The position numbers and the translations under genes are program-made. The notes beneath the pieces were generated by a model. That model was not told where the DNA came from. It saw only the letters and a list, made by a program, of their open reading frames with translations, and searched no databases. From Carpediemonas membranifera (taxonomy: Eukaryota > Fornicata), in contig JAHDYR010000041.1 in assembly GCA_019828565.1 (NCBI GenBank), forward strand, positions 111,665 through 175,664: a stretch of DNA of 64,000 bases. The letters run 5' to 3'. Below are positions 9,981 to 19,097 of this stretch, in pieces. How positions within the stretch are numbered: the stretch's first letter is position 1; the number at the start of each line of letters is the position of its first letter.

Positions 9981-10525
9981 GATTTCTGTAGAGTTTAAAA
10001 AAACAAGATTTTTGTACAAAAACTAGGCAGGTACATGCGCAACGGTCTGTGAGATAAATCAGACAATTTGGCTGTTGCTATAGCTCTATAAGAGCAGCTA
10101 CAACTGCGCTGCCGGGGTTCCTTCTTCTTCTCTGGCCGTTTCAACACTATTTCACAATTTCACCAGTTTCACACAATTGGTGAAACAATGTTCAGAACTC
10201 CTTCAGTTTATGGACGTTGGCTCCGAAACTAAAGCAGTGTGTGTATGAGAGTGCCTGATTAAGATTCATCTGATTTTCATCTGCATTACTTGCGAATTTG
10301 CTGTTGTGCTCCTTGTGCACAAAAAAAGCAAATCTGGATTTGATCTCGAATATTGCCATGATGAAGGCGACACAAAATGCTCATTTGCCAACCAGTGCAG
10401 CTAGAAGAAAATGGTAAAAAGTTATGGATACTGCATGGGATGAGGCCCCCGTTGATGTGTTAAACGGCCATGATCGACCGCTCAACGTCAGCGCCTCTTT
10501 GGGCACCTTCTGCGGCGGTGGCATA
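9981..10525 (-). promoter_or_regulatory. Upstream region of GCNEQ gene with TTTCACCA/TGGTGAAA palindrome
   Basis: No gene seen. An inverted repeat TTTCACCA...TGGTGAAA lies at 10,158-10,185, with further TTTCACA copies beside it. The region is repeated, inverted, at 40,091-40,630. These are likely control sequences of the GCNEQ gene. The rest is AT-rich with no structure that I can name. Confidence 0.45.
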
Positions 10526-10590
10526 CTGTCTCCGGGGGGGGGTGAGGTACCCACCTCGAATGGGTACCTTACCCATGGGTAAGGTACCCA
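10526..10590. repeat. Outer end of block L with perfect 30-bp palindrome
   Basis: It contains a G-run, a GAGGTACCC motif and a perfect 30-bp palindrome at 10,561-10,590 (TGGGTACCTTACCC and its complement). The same end, inverted, lies at 34,894-34,960. Homology between the two L blocks stops exactly at the palindrome, so this is probably a junction or an element end. Confidence 0.6.
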
Positions 10591-10891
10591 CCGTATCTCG
10601 AATCTTTTCTAGATACGGTCCCGAAAAACCACCAACCAAGGCCGCCAGTTTTTTTTCCTGCAAGAGCTCAAGTCCGGTCTATGACTGTTCTAGAGCTGCC
10701 CACGCGGTCCCCTACACTCACATAGCAACAGTAGAGTGAGTCCAGTGCAATTACGTTGATACATGCGGAGATATAACAACCGGACAAAAAAATACAAACA
10801 TGCTGCGTCATCGCTCTATGGTCTATGACAGGTCTACAAGCCGCTTCTGCCGCCCTGAAAACGTCCCTGACGCTTCATCGTCGAATCGTCA
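10591..10891. other. Gap with no recognisable gene
   Basis: It begins with a short palindrome CCGTATCT...AGATACGG (10,591-10,618). No coding or repeat content was recognised in the rest. Confidence 0.5.
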
Positions 10892-11265
10892 GATTTGACA
10901 CATTGATGTGATCAAAATGGATTTGATAGACATGGGTCCAGATCCTGCAGTTGGCCATCCTGAAGCGCTAGGGCGGCCTGCAGACCGCAGCAATGCCTCT
11001 GCTGAATGCCCTTCATGCCTGACGGACAGGACGCGCGTTGACTCAAAAGGACTGCATGTTTCGGCATCAGAAGAAGGCTTGAAATACAACGGAGTCATCG
11101 CCGAACCGCTCCGACCAAGTCGGTTATTAGGACATCGCGTTCAAACGCCCTCTGCAATTACCAAGTCAATAGATGGGAGTCGACCTGATGAGCACGTCAT
11201 TTTGGGCCCCATGTGACCCTATAGCTGAGCTTGGCTGGGCGCTGCTGCGGCCATGGGCCGCTAGT
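10892..11265 (+). repeat. M/R shared left-flank segment (copy in M)
   Basis: It matches 44,396-44,769 in the same orientation with few differences. In R it lies between the terminal repeat and the HEPN genes. Here it lies before the HEPN gene, so both elements share an ancestral left end. It is probably non-coding. Confidence 0.7.
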
Positions 11266-11749
11266 GCCCTTACTGGCTCGTTTCTCCTCGTATAGCGGCC
11301 GTAGAGGTCTGGTCTGAGCCTCGTTATAATAGTCTGCCCGAGTAGAGTCCAGCCATACCATAAATGCCCCCCATTCCCCCCCTCCCGGTCGCTCATACCT
11401 CCAAAATGGCCTATATTCCCTGTAGGGAGATTAATAAGGGCGGATTTCCCATAAGTCGTGGCATAGAGGGAAGAGACTTTGTACACAGCCTCCTGATCGT
11501 GGGTTCAATTTTCACCGGGAGCAATATGCTCTTTTTGGCAGACAACGCCGCTCCGAGCTCTATCGCGCCCAGCGGTGCCTGCAGCGGCCAGAACAGAGCT
11601 AGAATTCGGGTGATTTTTAATCTCGATCGAAATGCTGCTGAAGCGGGGATGCAGAGTCTGAAAAGACCCATCTCCCTGTCCGATCTGGATACCCCTGACG
11701 ACAGATGGAATGACTGAAGCTGTAAACATATCCATTGACTCTGAATCTT
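11266..11749. other. Spacer before HEPN gene
   Basis: No convincing gene. From about 11,630 it becomes nearly identical to R sequence 45,150-45,250, just downstream of the HEPN gene stop, so that part is 3' flank. Confidence 0.4.
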
Positions 11750-12679
11750 TTATTTCTCCATCTGCGAGTTAAGCCAGGCCACTGCCTTTCCCGTCAGATA
11801 TACCTTACGCGTGTCGTGCGCCTTCTTTGTTGCTCTTGCGGCCGAAGCATCAACAGTGGCCTGCTTCAACAAATCTCGGCAGCTAGACTTCGGCGTCTTG
11901 GTGCCACGTCGCGTGCAGGCCCACTCTCTATCGTCCACAGACTCACCACACACAACGCATGACCCTGCGAATACGGTCGGTGGCTTCTCCTTCAGCTTCT
12001 GTCGAAGCAGATCGCACATCGCGGTCTTGACGACGCGTCGAGATAATTCATCCGTGCGCAGGGTACTAACAGGCTCAACCAACAGCTCTGTCTGAGTAGA
12101 CGCCTCCTCTAGGTCTCACACAGTCTGAGTCTCTGCATGCTCACCCTGTGGCGAAAACTGCTGGCATTTTCCCACCATCCTCGGCTTATCAGGATCAGGA
12201 CCCAGCGCAGTCATGTAAACAGGCACCTCAACCCGCTTCTCGACTATCTTGACAGGCTGGGAGCCCCTGCGGGAAGGGGCTTGCGGGTGAACTCGCGTCC
12301 TGGTCGGCCCCCCGTTCGCCTCGTTGTGCAGAGCCTCCATGAAGGCATTGAAGCCGTCATCACGGCCCACCTTCTGTGTCACAAACGACATGACGCATGT
12401 GACCGACATCTCAAAGGATGCAAAATCGTCAGCACTGGAAACATCGCGATTGTGGCAGATTGAGTTTCGAGCTGCCAACAGCTCGCGTATATGTCTCTTA
12501 TCAGCGTGGTGAAGATCAGGAACACGATGTAGGATCGCTTGCAAAAGCATAGCCGGATCCATCTCGCCACCGTCACCACGGTACCTCGCGATGTACTCCT
12601 GCAGCTTCGGAATCATCCTCAGTAGCGCTTCAAACATCATGCTGGCGTATCCTGCTGAATCCTTCGCCCCAGAGCTCAT
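11750..12679 (-). pseudogene. HEPN-domain protein with C-terminal zinc finger, nonsense-disrupted (block M)
   Basis: A frame of 310 codons with one in-frame TGA at about codon 188, where the R copy has CGA. The N-terminal helical domain carries HIRELLAARNSICHNRDVS. RNxxxH is the catalytic signature of HEPN ribonucleases. After a Pro-rich linker with QTQT-like repeats comes CVVCGESVDDREWACTRRGTKTPKSSC, a four-Cys zinc site, then a short basic helix. HEPN proteins are mostly RNases in immunity or RNA processing. The activity here is inferred from the motif only. Since TGA ends other genes in the window, I read it as a nonsense mutation. Confidence 0.65.
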
Positions 12680-13139
12680 ATCGGTTTCTTCAGAACGAAA
12701 TTCTAAAGAAATGTTCGCGGGTATGCCTGATCATCGCGCGTCGAAAGACAGCAGGAACGTACCCTACAGCTCAGGTTGAAGTAGGCTTGGCTTTGGTTCA
12801 ACTGATAAATGCGCCATTGCTCCGTTTATATCATCCAATGTTAGGATGCCTTGCTATGATGATATACCGGTCACTACGCTTCTGGGCGACGGTGGAGGCT
12901 GATGGTATGGCAGCGCAGGGGCATGAAGCGGGTCAGAGGGGTGGGTAGTCAAGGGATACTGACCGATCTTGGAACTTGGATGATCGTTGAGAACCAGATG
13001 AACTTGAGGCAGTGGTGGAGGAGGAACTCGCGGTCCGTGTGGGGCAGGGTCTCGCCGACGATGAAGGCCATGGAAGAGGCGGCCTGGGTCATCGAAGGGA
13101 CCTTGACGGGGTCAGCCCAGTTGTAGTAGAGGTGGGAGG
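12680..13139. repeat. Duplicated flank containing a host-like coding remnant
   Basis: Nearly identical to 19,397-19,857 and largely to 21,508-21,844. On the minus strand, 12,960-13,160 reads ASHLYYNWADPVKVPSMTQ and AFIVGETLPHTDREFLLHH. This looks like real protein, perhaps membrane-associated, but is unrecognised and broken. It is probably a fragment of a captured gene. Confidence 0.45.
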
Positions 13140-13747
13140 CGTTGTACGCGAATGAGGCGACGTCACCACTCCCTACAACGGCGCCAGGATGTGGTCAAGG
13201 GGGAATTTGCACTGAGTCACGTCGAACTGGTTGCGGGCGACGTTGTTATCGTGACGGTGAAAGAGTGAGGGGATCGGTCTGCCCCCGCCGCTCTCTCCAT
13301 GGCACTCTCCCCCGTGCGCCACCCCTGATCACTACGTCTGGACCACTATTCTTCCACGGCGTTCTCTCCCTGGCGTTCTCATAGGCAATCTTCTTCTTGC
13401 CTTCCTGATGTTGATATTAATTGTTTCTGTGTACACAAGCTTGCTAATGTCATTATAAGCTTCACGTAGTACTAAATCGTCTTGTATTCCCGGTATTATC
13501 GTCCATATGGCTGAGCATGAATAATGATGTTGATTACAAAGGAGGGAGAAGCTGGTAGTGGCTCTAGAGCAGACAACGTTCAATGTGCAGCACGCATAGA
13601 ACAACAGTCCCCTGAATATTACTGTAACTGATCATTCCACGGATTTCGTTTGCGACAGCGATCGCAAAATTGTGCACTTTACGGCTGACAACAGAGAATC
13701 GTCTGCATGCACGAAAACGTCGCGTATTCACTTGCTGCTATGCATGC
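13140..13747 (+). repeat. 671-bp repeat, copy a (5'-truncated)
   Basis: First of two head-to-tail copies. The full unit, defined at 17,679-18,349, is the end of the SET gene plus the SET-chromo spacer plus the first codons of the chromo gene. Copy a lacks the SET tail at its left edge but continues into the chromo start, joined directly to the SET tail of copy b. Confidence 0.8.
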
Positions 13748-14353
13748 AACGACTGGCCGTGAAGAGATGGAGGCTGTCGTTGACAATGTGCTCGGTTTAT
13801 AAACGCTCCTTGTTGTACGCGAATGAGGCGACGTCACCACTCCCTACAACGGCGCCAGGATGTGGTCAAGGGGGAATTTGCACTGAGTCACGTCGAACTG
13901 GTTGCGGGCGACGTTGTTATCGTGACGGTGAAAGAGTGAGGGGATCGGTCTGCCCCCGCCGCTCTCTCCATGGCACTCTCCCCCGTGCGCCACCCCTGAT
14001 CACTACGTCTGGACCACTATTCTTCCACGGCGTTCTCTCCCTGGCGTTCTCATAGGCAATCTTCTTCTTGCCTTCCTGATGTTGATATTAATTGTTTCTG
14101 TGTACACAAGCTTGCTAATGTCATTATAAGCTTCACGTAGTACTAAATCGTCTTGTATTCCCGGTATTATCGTCCATATGGCTGAGCATGAATAATGATG
14201 TTGATTACAAAGGAGGGAGAAGCTGGTAGTGGCTCTAGAGCAGACAACGTTCAATGTGCAGCACGCATAGAACAACAATCCCCTGAATATTACTGTAACT
14301 GATCATTCCACGGATTTCGTTTGCGACAGCGATCGCAAAATTGTGCACTTTAT
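13748..14353 (+). repeat. 671-bp repeat, copy b (3'-truncated)
   Basis: It starts with the SET-gene tail (AACGACTGGCCGTGAAG) and ends after the TTGTGCACTTTA motif, where it meets unrelated sequence upstream of the zinc-finger gene. Confidence 0.8.
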
Positions 14354-14500
14354 GGCACGTCGAGAGACGGCAGAAACATACCCTACAGCTCAGGTTGGCT
14401 CAACTGTTAATGTGCTCGTGGTCCGTGTGGGACACAGGGTCTTGCAGACCATAAAGTCCAGGGATGATGCGGGCTGTGGGTTCAGTTTTATTCATTCCGT

Positions 14501-15859
14501 CTACAGCATATTCAGCAATGTAAGCTTGTCCTTCTGTTGCACACGTATCTCACCACACCGCTTACACTCAGTGAACACTCCACCAGGACCAGGGAGGCGA
14601 CTCGGTATGTGTATCTCCGTCGCGCAACAGGTGCTGCAATACCAGTGTCTGCATGCGTCACAGAAGGCTGCATTCGCGACGTCTTGAGGCGGCTCCTCGA
14701 CATTGGCTGACAGTGTAGTGGCACAGCCCCAGCATCGCCAGACACCGTCATTGTCATAACGGCGATCGCAGTCTGAACAGACAAAGTTGATGTGGTCGAA
14801 GGTGGATCGCTTATGGTAAGGACACACGCAACTTATGTGAAAGCATGTCTTACAGATGGTACACTGCGCAAAAGCTTCGTCCGAATCAGCATCTGCCCAG
14901 TCCAACGAATGACACACACCGCAACCGTGAATGATGGCAATGTCTCTCGCCACGATAGGGTCGGCACGAGCAATCTCCTTGGCTGCCTGAATTTGGGCTA
15001 TCTTGTCCGCAACAGCAGCATTGACAATCTCGCGAACCTCAGTCGTCTCGAAATGTATGGCGGCACCCGATACAGTTCGTTTGGGCGTTGCGCGTCTGTA
15101 CGTTGTGCTTCCCGGCGACATGGCATCTTCCGGAGCGTCGCTCTGGGAAGCGATCTTACTCGAGTCATCTGGCAGCTCCTCTAACTTCTCTCGCTTGACC
15201 GGTAGGTCTGACTGGCTCACAGAGGAGCGTGGATCGGTGAACATCTCTGTCTTCGGGGCAGCTGCGGATAATGCAACAGGCTGGACGTCAGCCGCACGGA
15301 TTATGCTTGTCGACCGATGGGCAGGCACGTTCACGTCGAACCGCACTGCAACTCCTTTGTCCTCCATCACCCATGAAGAGACGAGGTCATAGATGGCGTT
15401 CATGGCTGAAGTCCGGGCGCTATAGCGGACGAAAACGCCGGAAACATCATTGTCACCATTAAATCTGCTTGAAATGGCGACTTTGTATCTTACGCCCTTG
15501 TGTATGGTCTTGTCTAGGCCGAAGTCGATGAGTGCCTCCCTAAGTGCGCTACCTGATACATAAGATTTTGCAAAACCTTCCTCGTCGCCACTGCTGTTCT
15601 TCCCTGGGAGGCGTTGCTTCAGCTGGAGTTGAACGATCTTTGGGTGACATTCAAACACCACTGACAGGTTCTGTAGGAAGTTGCCAAAGGAATTCCATAT
15701 GGCTCGGAGTTTCGTCCCTTCCTGCTTCCCTGTGAGGAATTCCTCGTTCGCAACGTAGCAGAATGCGTTCAGATAGAGCCGAAGAAGCTTCTTTCGGCGC
15801 CCAGAAACCGTATTCTTCGTTCCCATCAGCAGCGCTTGATCGTCATAAAGTGCACGCAC
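14501..15859 (-). CDS. PHD-like double zinc-finger protein (block M)
   Basis: About 452 residues from a non-ATG codon at 15,859. The frame continues upstream to an ATG near 15,912 (MCYPVLASPAG), broken by a TGA beside a C-run, so the true start is uncertain. The middle has a possible SUMO-type site (PVKREK) and a Thr/Ser-rich linker. The C-terminal 140 residues carry GCGVCHSLDW, CTICKTCFHISCVC, CSDC, CWGC, CDACRHWYCSTCC and CKRC: a PHD-type finger then a second cross-brace finger. CHSLDW is shared with the R homologue. Likely a chromatin reader or adaptor. Confidence 0.75.
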   Translation of the reverse strand: MRALYDDQALLMGTKNTVSGRRKKLLRLYLNAFCYVANEEFLTGKQEGTKLRAIWNSFGNFLQNLSVVFECHPKIVQLQLKQRLPGKNSSGDEEGFAKSYVSGSALREALIDFGLDKTIHKGVRYKVAISSRFNGDNDVSGVFVRYSARTSAMNAIYDLVSSWVMEDKGVAVRFDVNVPAHRSTSIIRAADVQPVALSAAAPKTEMFTDPRSSVSQSDLPVKREKLEELPDDSSKIASQSDAPEDAMSPGSTTYRRATPKRTVSGAAIHFETTEVREIVNAAVADKIAQIQAAKEIARADPIVARDIAIIHGCGVCHSLDWADADSDEAFAQCTICKTCFHISCVCPYHKRSTFDHINFVCSDCDRRYDNDGVWRCWGCATTLSANVEEPPQDVANAAFCDACRHWYCSTCCATEIHIPSRLPGPGGVFTECKRCGEIRVQQKDKLTLLNML

Positions 15860-15928
15860 AATATCTCAGGGGGATCTTCCTGCTGGGCTGGCTAAGACCG
15901 GGTAGCACATCTTCACGACAGATCGACT

Positions 15929-17035
15929 TTATTCATTGTCCTCGTCAGCAGCCAGACGCTTCTCGCCCTCCGTAATCAATGCCTTTCTTATGACCGGATC
16001 CTTATCATCGGGACGTTCGGGTAAGCCGAACACGCGGCGAAGGAGGTTGCGATTATCAGCTGTCTGCAAGCTGGTGATAAACTTGTTGACTGTCGGGAGC
16101 ATATCCTGCCTCTCTGGTGCATCCTCATCAAGCTTCCGGAATGTCAGGGCGAAAGAGATGCATTTCTGCGCGTGAGTGATTTTCAGCGGCACAGCCTCAT
16201 GAGAGAGCATCTGGCAGAACTCGGTTGGGTACAGAATGATATACTCAAATATATCACGCTGTTTGTCCAGCGACCGCTCTTTCTTTCCTGACATCTCCGC
16301 CATACGTGTCATCATGTGCTTGATTCCACCGCTAGGTCGAGAGCTGAGGGCACCAGGCTTCTTCAGTTCCACTCGCAGTGCGTCTGCCTGATGCTCAAGC
16401 TGAGCGGCGGAACAATCACTGCCTGCCATCTTGTAAATCGCCAGATGATACGCGATATACACTTGCCACATGGTCTGTGGACCCGAGTTAACAGTCAAAA
16501 TGGACTGGAGTGCATGAAGCTGCTCCACCGTCGGGTGCTCAGCTGCGTCCAGGGAGACGATGGTCCAATCATCAGACTGTTCGTTCGACCTGTCAATCGA
16601 ACCACTCCAGGTCTTGGACAAGATCGTGTCAACATCATAGCACGACAAGTCATTCTTCCGCTTGTGATGCTTTGCGGCGGCGTCTTGGTCAGCGGGAAGG
16701 ACAGTCTGGCCAGCGGGTGAGCCATCGCCTTGGACAGCGGTTGAGCCATCGCCTTGGACAGCGGGTGAGCCATCGCCTTGGACAGCGGGAGGGCCATCGC
16801 CTTGGACAGCGGGAGGGCCATCGCCTTGGCCAGCGGGAGGGCCATCGCCTTGGCCAGCGGGACGCTGATCAGTGGCGAAATGAAGACGAGCGTCATCGTC
16901 AGAGGCGTTCAAAGCGCGTGAAGCGCTGATGGCGTCCATGAGAACTATTTTGAACTCCTTCTTGAACGTCTGCGTCCGCTTGTTCTTAGGAATGGCGTAA
17001 AGCATTGCCATAAGCTCTGAAGTGTCGAAATCCAT
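15929..17035 (-). CDS. HAQ-type helical protein with octapeptide repeats (block M)
   Basis: 368 residues starting MDFDTSELMAML. Residues about 55-110 are 7-8 copies of an eight-residue unit rich in Gly, Gln, Asp and Pro, encoded by a 24-bp minisatellite. The C-terminal half is helical with WQVYIAYHLAIYKMAG, KQRDIFEYIILYP and the ITHAQKCISFALTF motif. It ends in RRVFGLPERPDDKD, matched by FRVFGVTRPGTRK in R, and an acidic tail. Function is unknown. It is divergently transcribed from the SET gene with 29 bp between starts, so they must share a promoter, as in R. Confidence 0.75.
   Translation of the reverse strand: MDFDTSELMAMLYAIPKNKRTQTFKKEFKIVLMDAISASRALNASDDDARLHFATDQRPAGQGDGPPAGQGDGPPAVQGDGPPAVQGDGSPAVQGDGSTAVQGDGSPAGQTVLPADQDAAAKHHKRKNDLSCYDVDTILSKTWSGSIDRSNEQSDDWTIVSLDAAEHPTVEQLHALQSILTVNSGPQTMWQVYIAYHLAIYKMAGSDCSAAQLEHQADALRVELKKPGALSSRPSGGIKHMMTRMAEMSGKKERSLDKQRDIFEYIILYPTEFCQMLSHEAVPLKITHAQKCISFALTFRKLDEDAPERQDMLPTVNKFITSLQTADNRNLLRRVFGLPERPDDKDPVIRKALITEGEKRLAADEDNE
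16708..16868 (-). repeat. 24-bp minisatellite in HAQ-type gene
   Basis: About seven direct copies of a 24-bp unit containing GCCATCGCCTTGG, in frame. It gives eight-residue repeats with T/A and G/V variation. It has no counterpart in the R or L homologues. Confidence 0.85.
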
Positions 17036-17064
17036 CGAAATGTTCTCGTGCAGATTTTGTCAGA

Positions 17065-17733
17065 ATGCGACTGACCACGAAGGAGACGTATACGATGCCA
17101 AGTGATGACTATTGTCGTCTCTACAGCAGCAAGATCTTTACTGAGTTCAGTACCGATTGTTCTGCGTTTGGCTTTTCGAGATCGATGCTTGCTAACAAGT
17201 GTGACATCAACGTGGACGAGAACGGCTTCAGTACTGCAGTTTCCGTCACTCAAGAAGAGCAATACTCCCTTATGGGAACTTCCGTTGGCAATGGGGTCAT
17301 GGTGATGTCCCCAATCGAGAAAGGCACCATCATCGGAGCGTACCGTGGTGAGATCGTCTCGACGCCGGGCCCCACAGCGGATTCGACCTATGTCATGTCC
17401 TTCTCGCAGAAGCTTGAGTATCACGTCGACTCCAGCGGTCTTCAGTATGGCTGTCACCTTATCAACGACGGCATGGGCTTCTACAACTGTGATGCCCACA
17501 CGTATCTCGTCTCCGTCATGGTGGATGACAAAGCCGTGAAACTGCCAATCCTCGTCATTGCGGCTACAGCCGATATCAAGCCGATGGAGTTCCTCTCCAT
17601 TGAATACGGCGATGACTACTGGCGCGGTAAGAAGCGTGTTACTCTCTTCCCCTTCTCCATGGGTCGTATGTGCTCTGCAACGACTAGCCGTGAAGAGATG
17701 GAGGCTGTCGTTGACAATGTGCTCGGTTTATAA
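17065..17733 (+). CDS. SET-domain methyltransferase-like protein (block M)
   Basis: 222 residues (ATG at 17,065, or at 17,095). SET motifs are GTSVGNGVMVMSPIEKGTIIGAYRGEIV at residues 71-98, then YGCHLINDGMGFYNC near 128 and FLSIEYGDDYW near 176-186. The canonical NHS is replaced by IND, as in the R copy, while the L copy keeps NHS. This suggests an altered active site or a different substrate. The last 55 bp are part of the 671-bp repeat unit, so fragments of this gene end occur elsewhere. It is divergent with the HAQ-type gene and upstream of the chromodomain gene. Confidence 0.8.
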   Translation: MRLTTKETYTMPSDDYCRLYSSKIFTEFSTDCSAFGFSRSMLANKCDINVDENGFSTAVSVTQEEQYSLMGTSVGNGVMVMSPIEKGTIIGAYRGEIVSTPGPTADSTYVMSFSQKLEYHVDSSGLQYGCHLINDGMGFYNCDAHTYLVSVMVDDKAVKLPILVIAATADIKPMEFLSIEYGDDYWRGKKRVTLFPFSMGRMCSATTSREEMEAVVDNVLGL

Positions 17734-18349
17734 ACGCTCCTTGTTGTACGCGAATGAGGCGACGTCACCACTCCCTACAACGGCGCCAGGATGTGGTCAA
17801 GGGGGAATTTGCACTGAGTCACGTCGAACTGGTTGCGGGCGACGTTGTTATCGTGACGGTGAAAGAGTGAGGGGATCGGTCTGCCCCCGCCGCTCTCTCC
17901 ATGGCACTCTCCCCCGTGCGCCACCCCTGATCACTACGTCTGGACCACTATTCTTCCACGGCGTTCTCTCCCTGGCGTTCTCATAGGCAATCTTCTTCTT
18001 GCCTTCCTGATGTTGATATTAATTGTTTCTGTGTACACAAGCTTGCTAATGTCATTATAAGCTTCACGTAGTACTAAATCGTCTTGTATTCCCGGTATTA
18101 TCGTCCATATGGCTGAGCATGAATAATGATGTTGATTACAAAGGAGGGAGAAGCTGGTAGTGGCTCTAGAGCAGACAACGTTCAATGTGCAGCACGCATA
18201 GAACAACAATCCCCTGAATATTACTGTAACTGATCATTCCACGGATTTCGTTTGCGACAGCGATCGCAAAATTGTGCACTTTACGGCTGACAACAGAGAA
18301 TCGTCTGCATGTACGAAAAAGTCGCGTATTCACTTGCTGCTATGCATGC
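17679..18349 (+). repeat. 671-bp repeat, master copy (SET tail, spacer, chromo start)
   Basis: This is the only copy with both functional ends: the last 55 bp of the SET gene, the 575-bp spacer and the first 41 bp of the chromodomain gene. In tandem copies the right end (GCTATGCATGC) joins directly to the left end (AACGACT) through a shared TGC. That is the junction expected of a circle or tandem duplication of exactly this segment. Confidence 0.85.
18230..18308 (+). promoter_or_regulatory. Promoter-like end of 671-bp spacer (GCGATCGC and GTGCAC motifs)
   Basis: TTTGCGACAGCGATCGCAAA is an inverted repeat around GCGATCGC. It is followed by TTGTGCACTTTACGG and then the chromodomain ATG. The reverse complement of the same block sits directly before the RCC1-like ATG at 29,509. 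It is therefore likely a bidirectional promoter. TAAA[AG]TGCAC also occurs at 25,039, 55,272, 57,063 and 58,594. Confidence 0.5.
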
Positions 18350-19097
18350 CATGACAAGATATAAGATTGCACCTGAGGAGGTGAAGAATTCTCATCGCCA
18401 ATGCGTCAAGGACGCTGTTCTCGAAGCCTGGCTCTCATCTTCGGCTGGTTTCAAGTGGGCAACAACTCTGATTGACGAATTGAACGCTGCATACAAAGGC
18501 TCAATCACATACAACCTCCAGAGCCTTCTCTTCAGCGTTTTCCCCGAGGAAATGACGGACCCGCGTGCAACGAACGACATACTGCGTGTGCATAAGCTGC
18601 TTGGCCCAATCATAGGGCAGACCGTCTTCTTGGCCTCCATCTGCAAGACTGATAGCATCTCCATCACGCGCGATCACTTCATGTCTGTGTCCTCACCCGT
18701 GCCTTTGTCATTGGATGATCGCAGAGCCGCATACGTGGCTCATACCTTCCCGAGTGTCTGGTCGACACTGGTCGAGGCCCTGATGATCGGCAGCATCGAC
18801 CAGGCGATCTTTGCTGATATCTGCCTCGCCATTTTCGAGGCTCCCGATCCGCAGTTCGCCGACACGAAGAAATATGCGCAGCTGACTGATACCTGTCTCT
18901 CGTACGCAGTGGAGAGTGTTACTGACAGGGATACTGAGCATAACAGCTGTAAGGTGAAGTGGTTCGGTTACCCCATCCCGACCTCTGCTCCGCTGTCCGA
19001 GTACAAGCAGTTTACGAATGAGACTCATGTGTCGAAGCGTGGCAGAGGTGTAGACAGTGGTTTTGTTGGGAAGGGACGCAGACTGAACCAGAAATAA
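18309..19097 (+). CDS. Chromodomain protein (block M, copy 1)
   Basis: 262 residues, start MYEKVAYSLAAMHAM. The N-terminal 190 residues are helical and unrecognised. Residues about 200-235 read YAVESVTDRDTEHNSCKVKWFGYP. Y.VE.I.d.r followed by the KW.GYP signature is the chromodomain core, with aromatic-cage positions Y and W present. The basic tail KRGRGVDSGFVGKGRR follows. A role in binding methylated histone is typical of the family and would fit the SET gene upstream. Duplicated at 20,423 in a 2,114-bp tandem repeat. Confidence 0.8.
   Translation: MYEKVAYSLAAMHAMTRYKIAPEEVKNSHRQCVKDAVLEAWLSSSAGFKWATTLIDELNAAYKGSITYNLQSLLFSVFPEEMTDPRATNDILRVHKLLGPIIGQTVFLASICKTDSISITRDHFMSVSSPVPLSLDDRRAAYVAHTFPSVWSTLVEALMIGSIDQAIFADICLAIFEAPDPQFADTKKYAQLTDTCLSYAVESVTDRDTEHNSCKVKWFGYPIPTSAPLSEYKQFTNETHVSKRGRGVDSGFVGKGRRLNQK

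Noticed and set aside
10561-10590. TTACCC/GGGTAA as telomere repeats
   Set aside because: One palindrome, not an array; it occurs the same way at an internal block end.
12116-12118. TGA recoding (TGA as sense codon) from the stop in the HEPN gene and upstream of the zinc-finger gene at 15,870
   Set aside because: TGA ends several other genes here (L SET, L' GCNEQ, R H), and the R HEPN copy has CGA.
13140-14353. CRISPR-like array
   Set aside because: Repeat units are 671 bp with no unique spacers.
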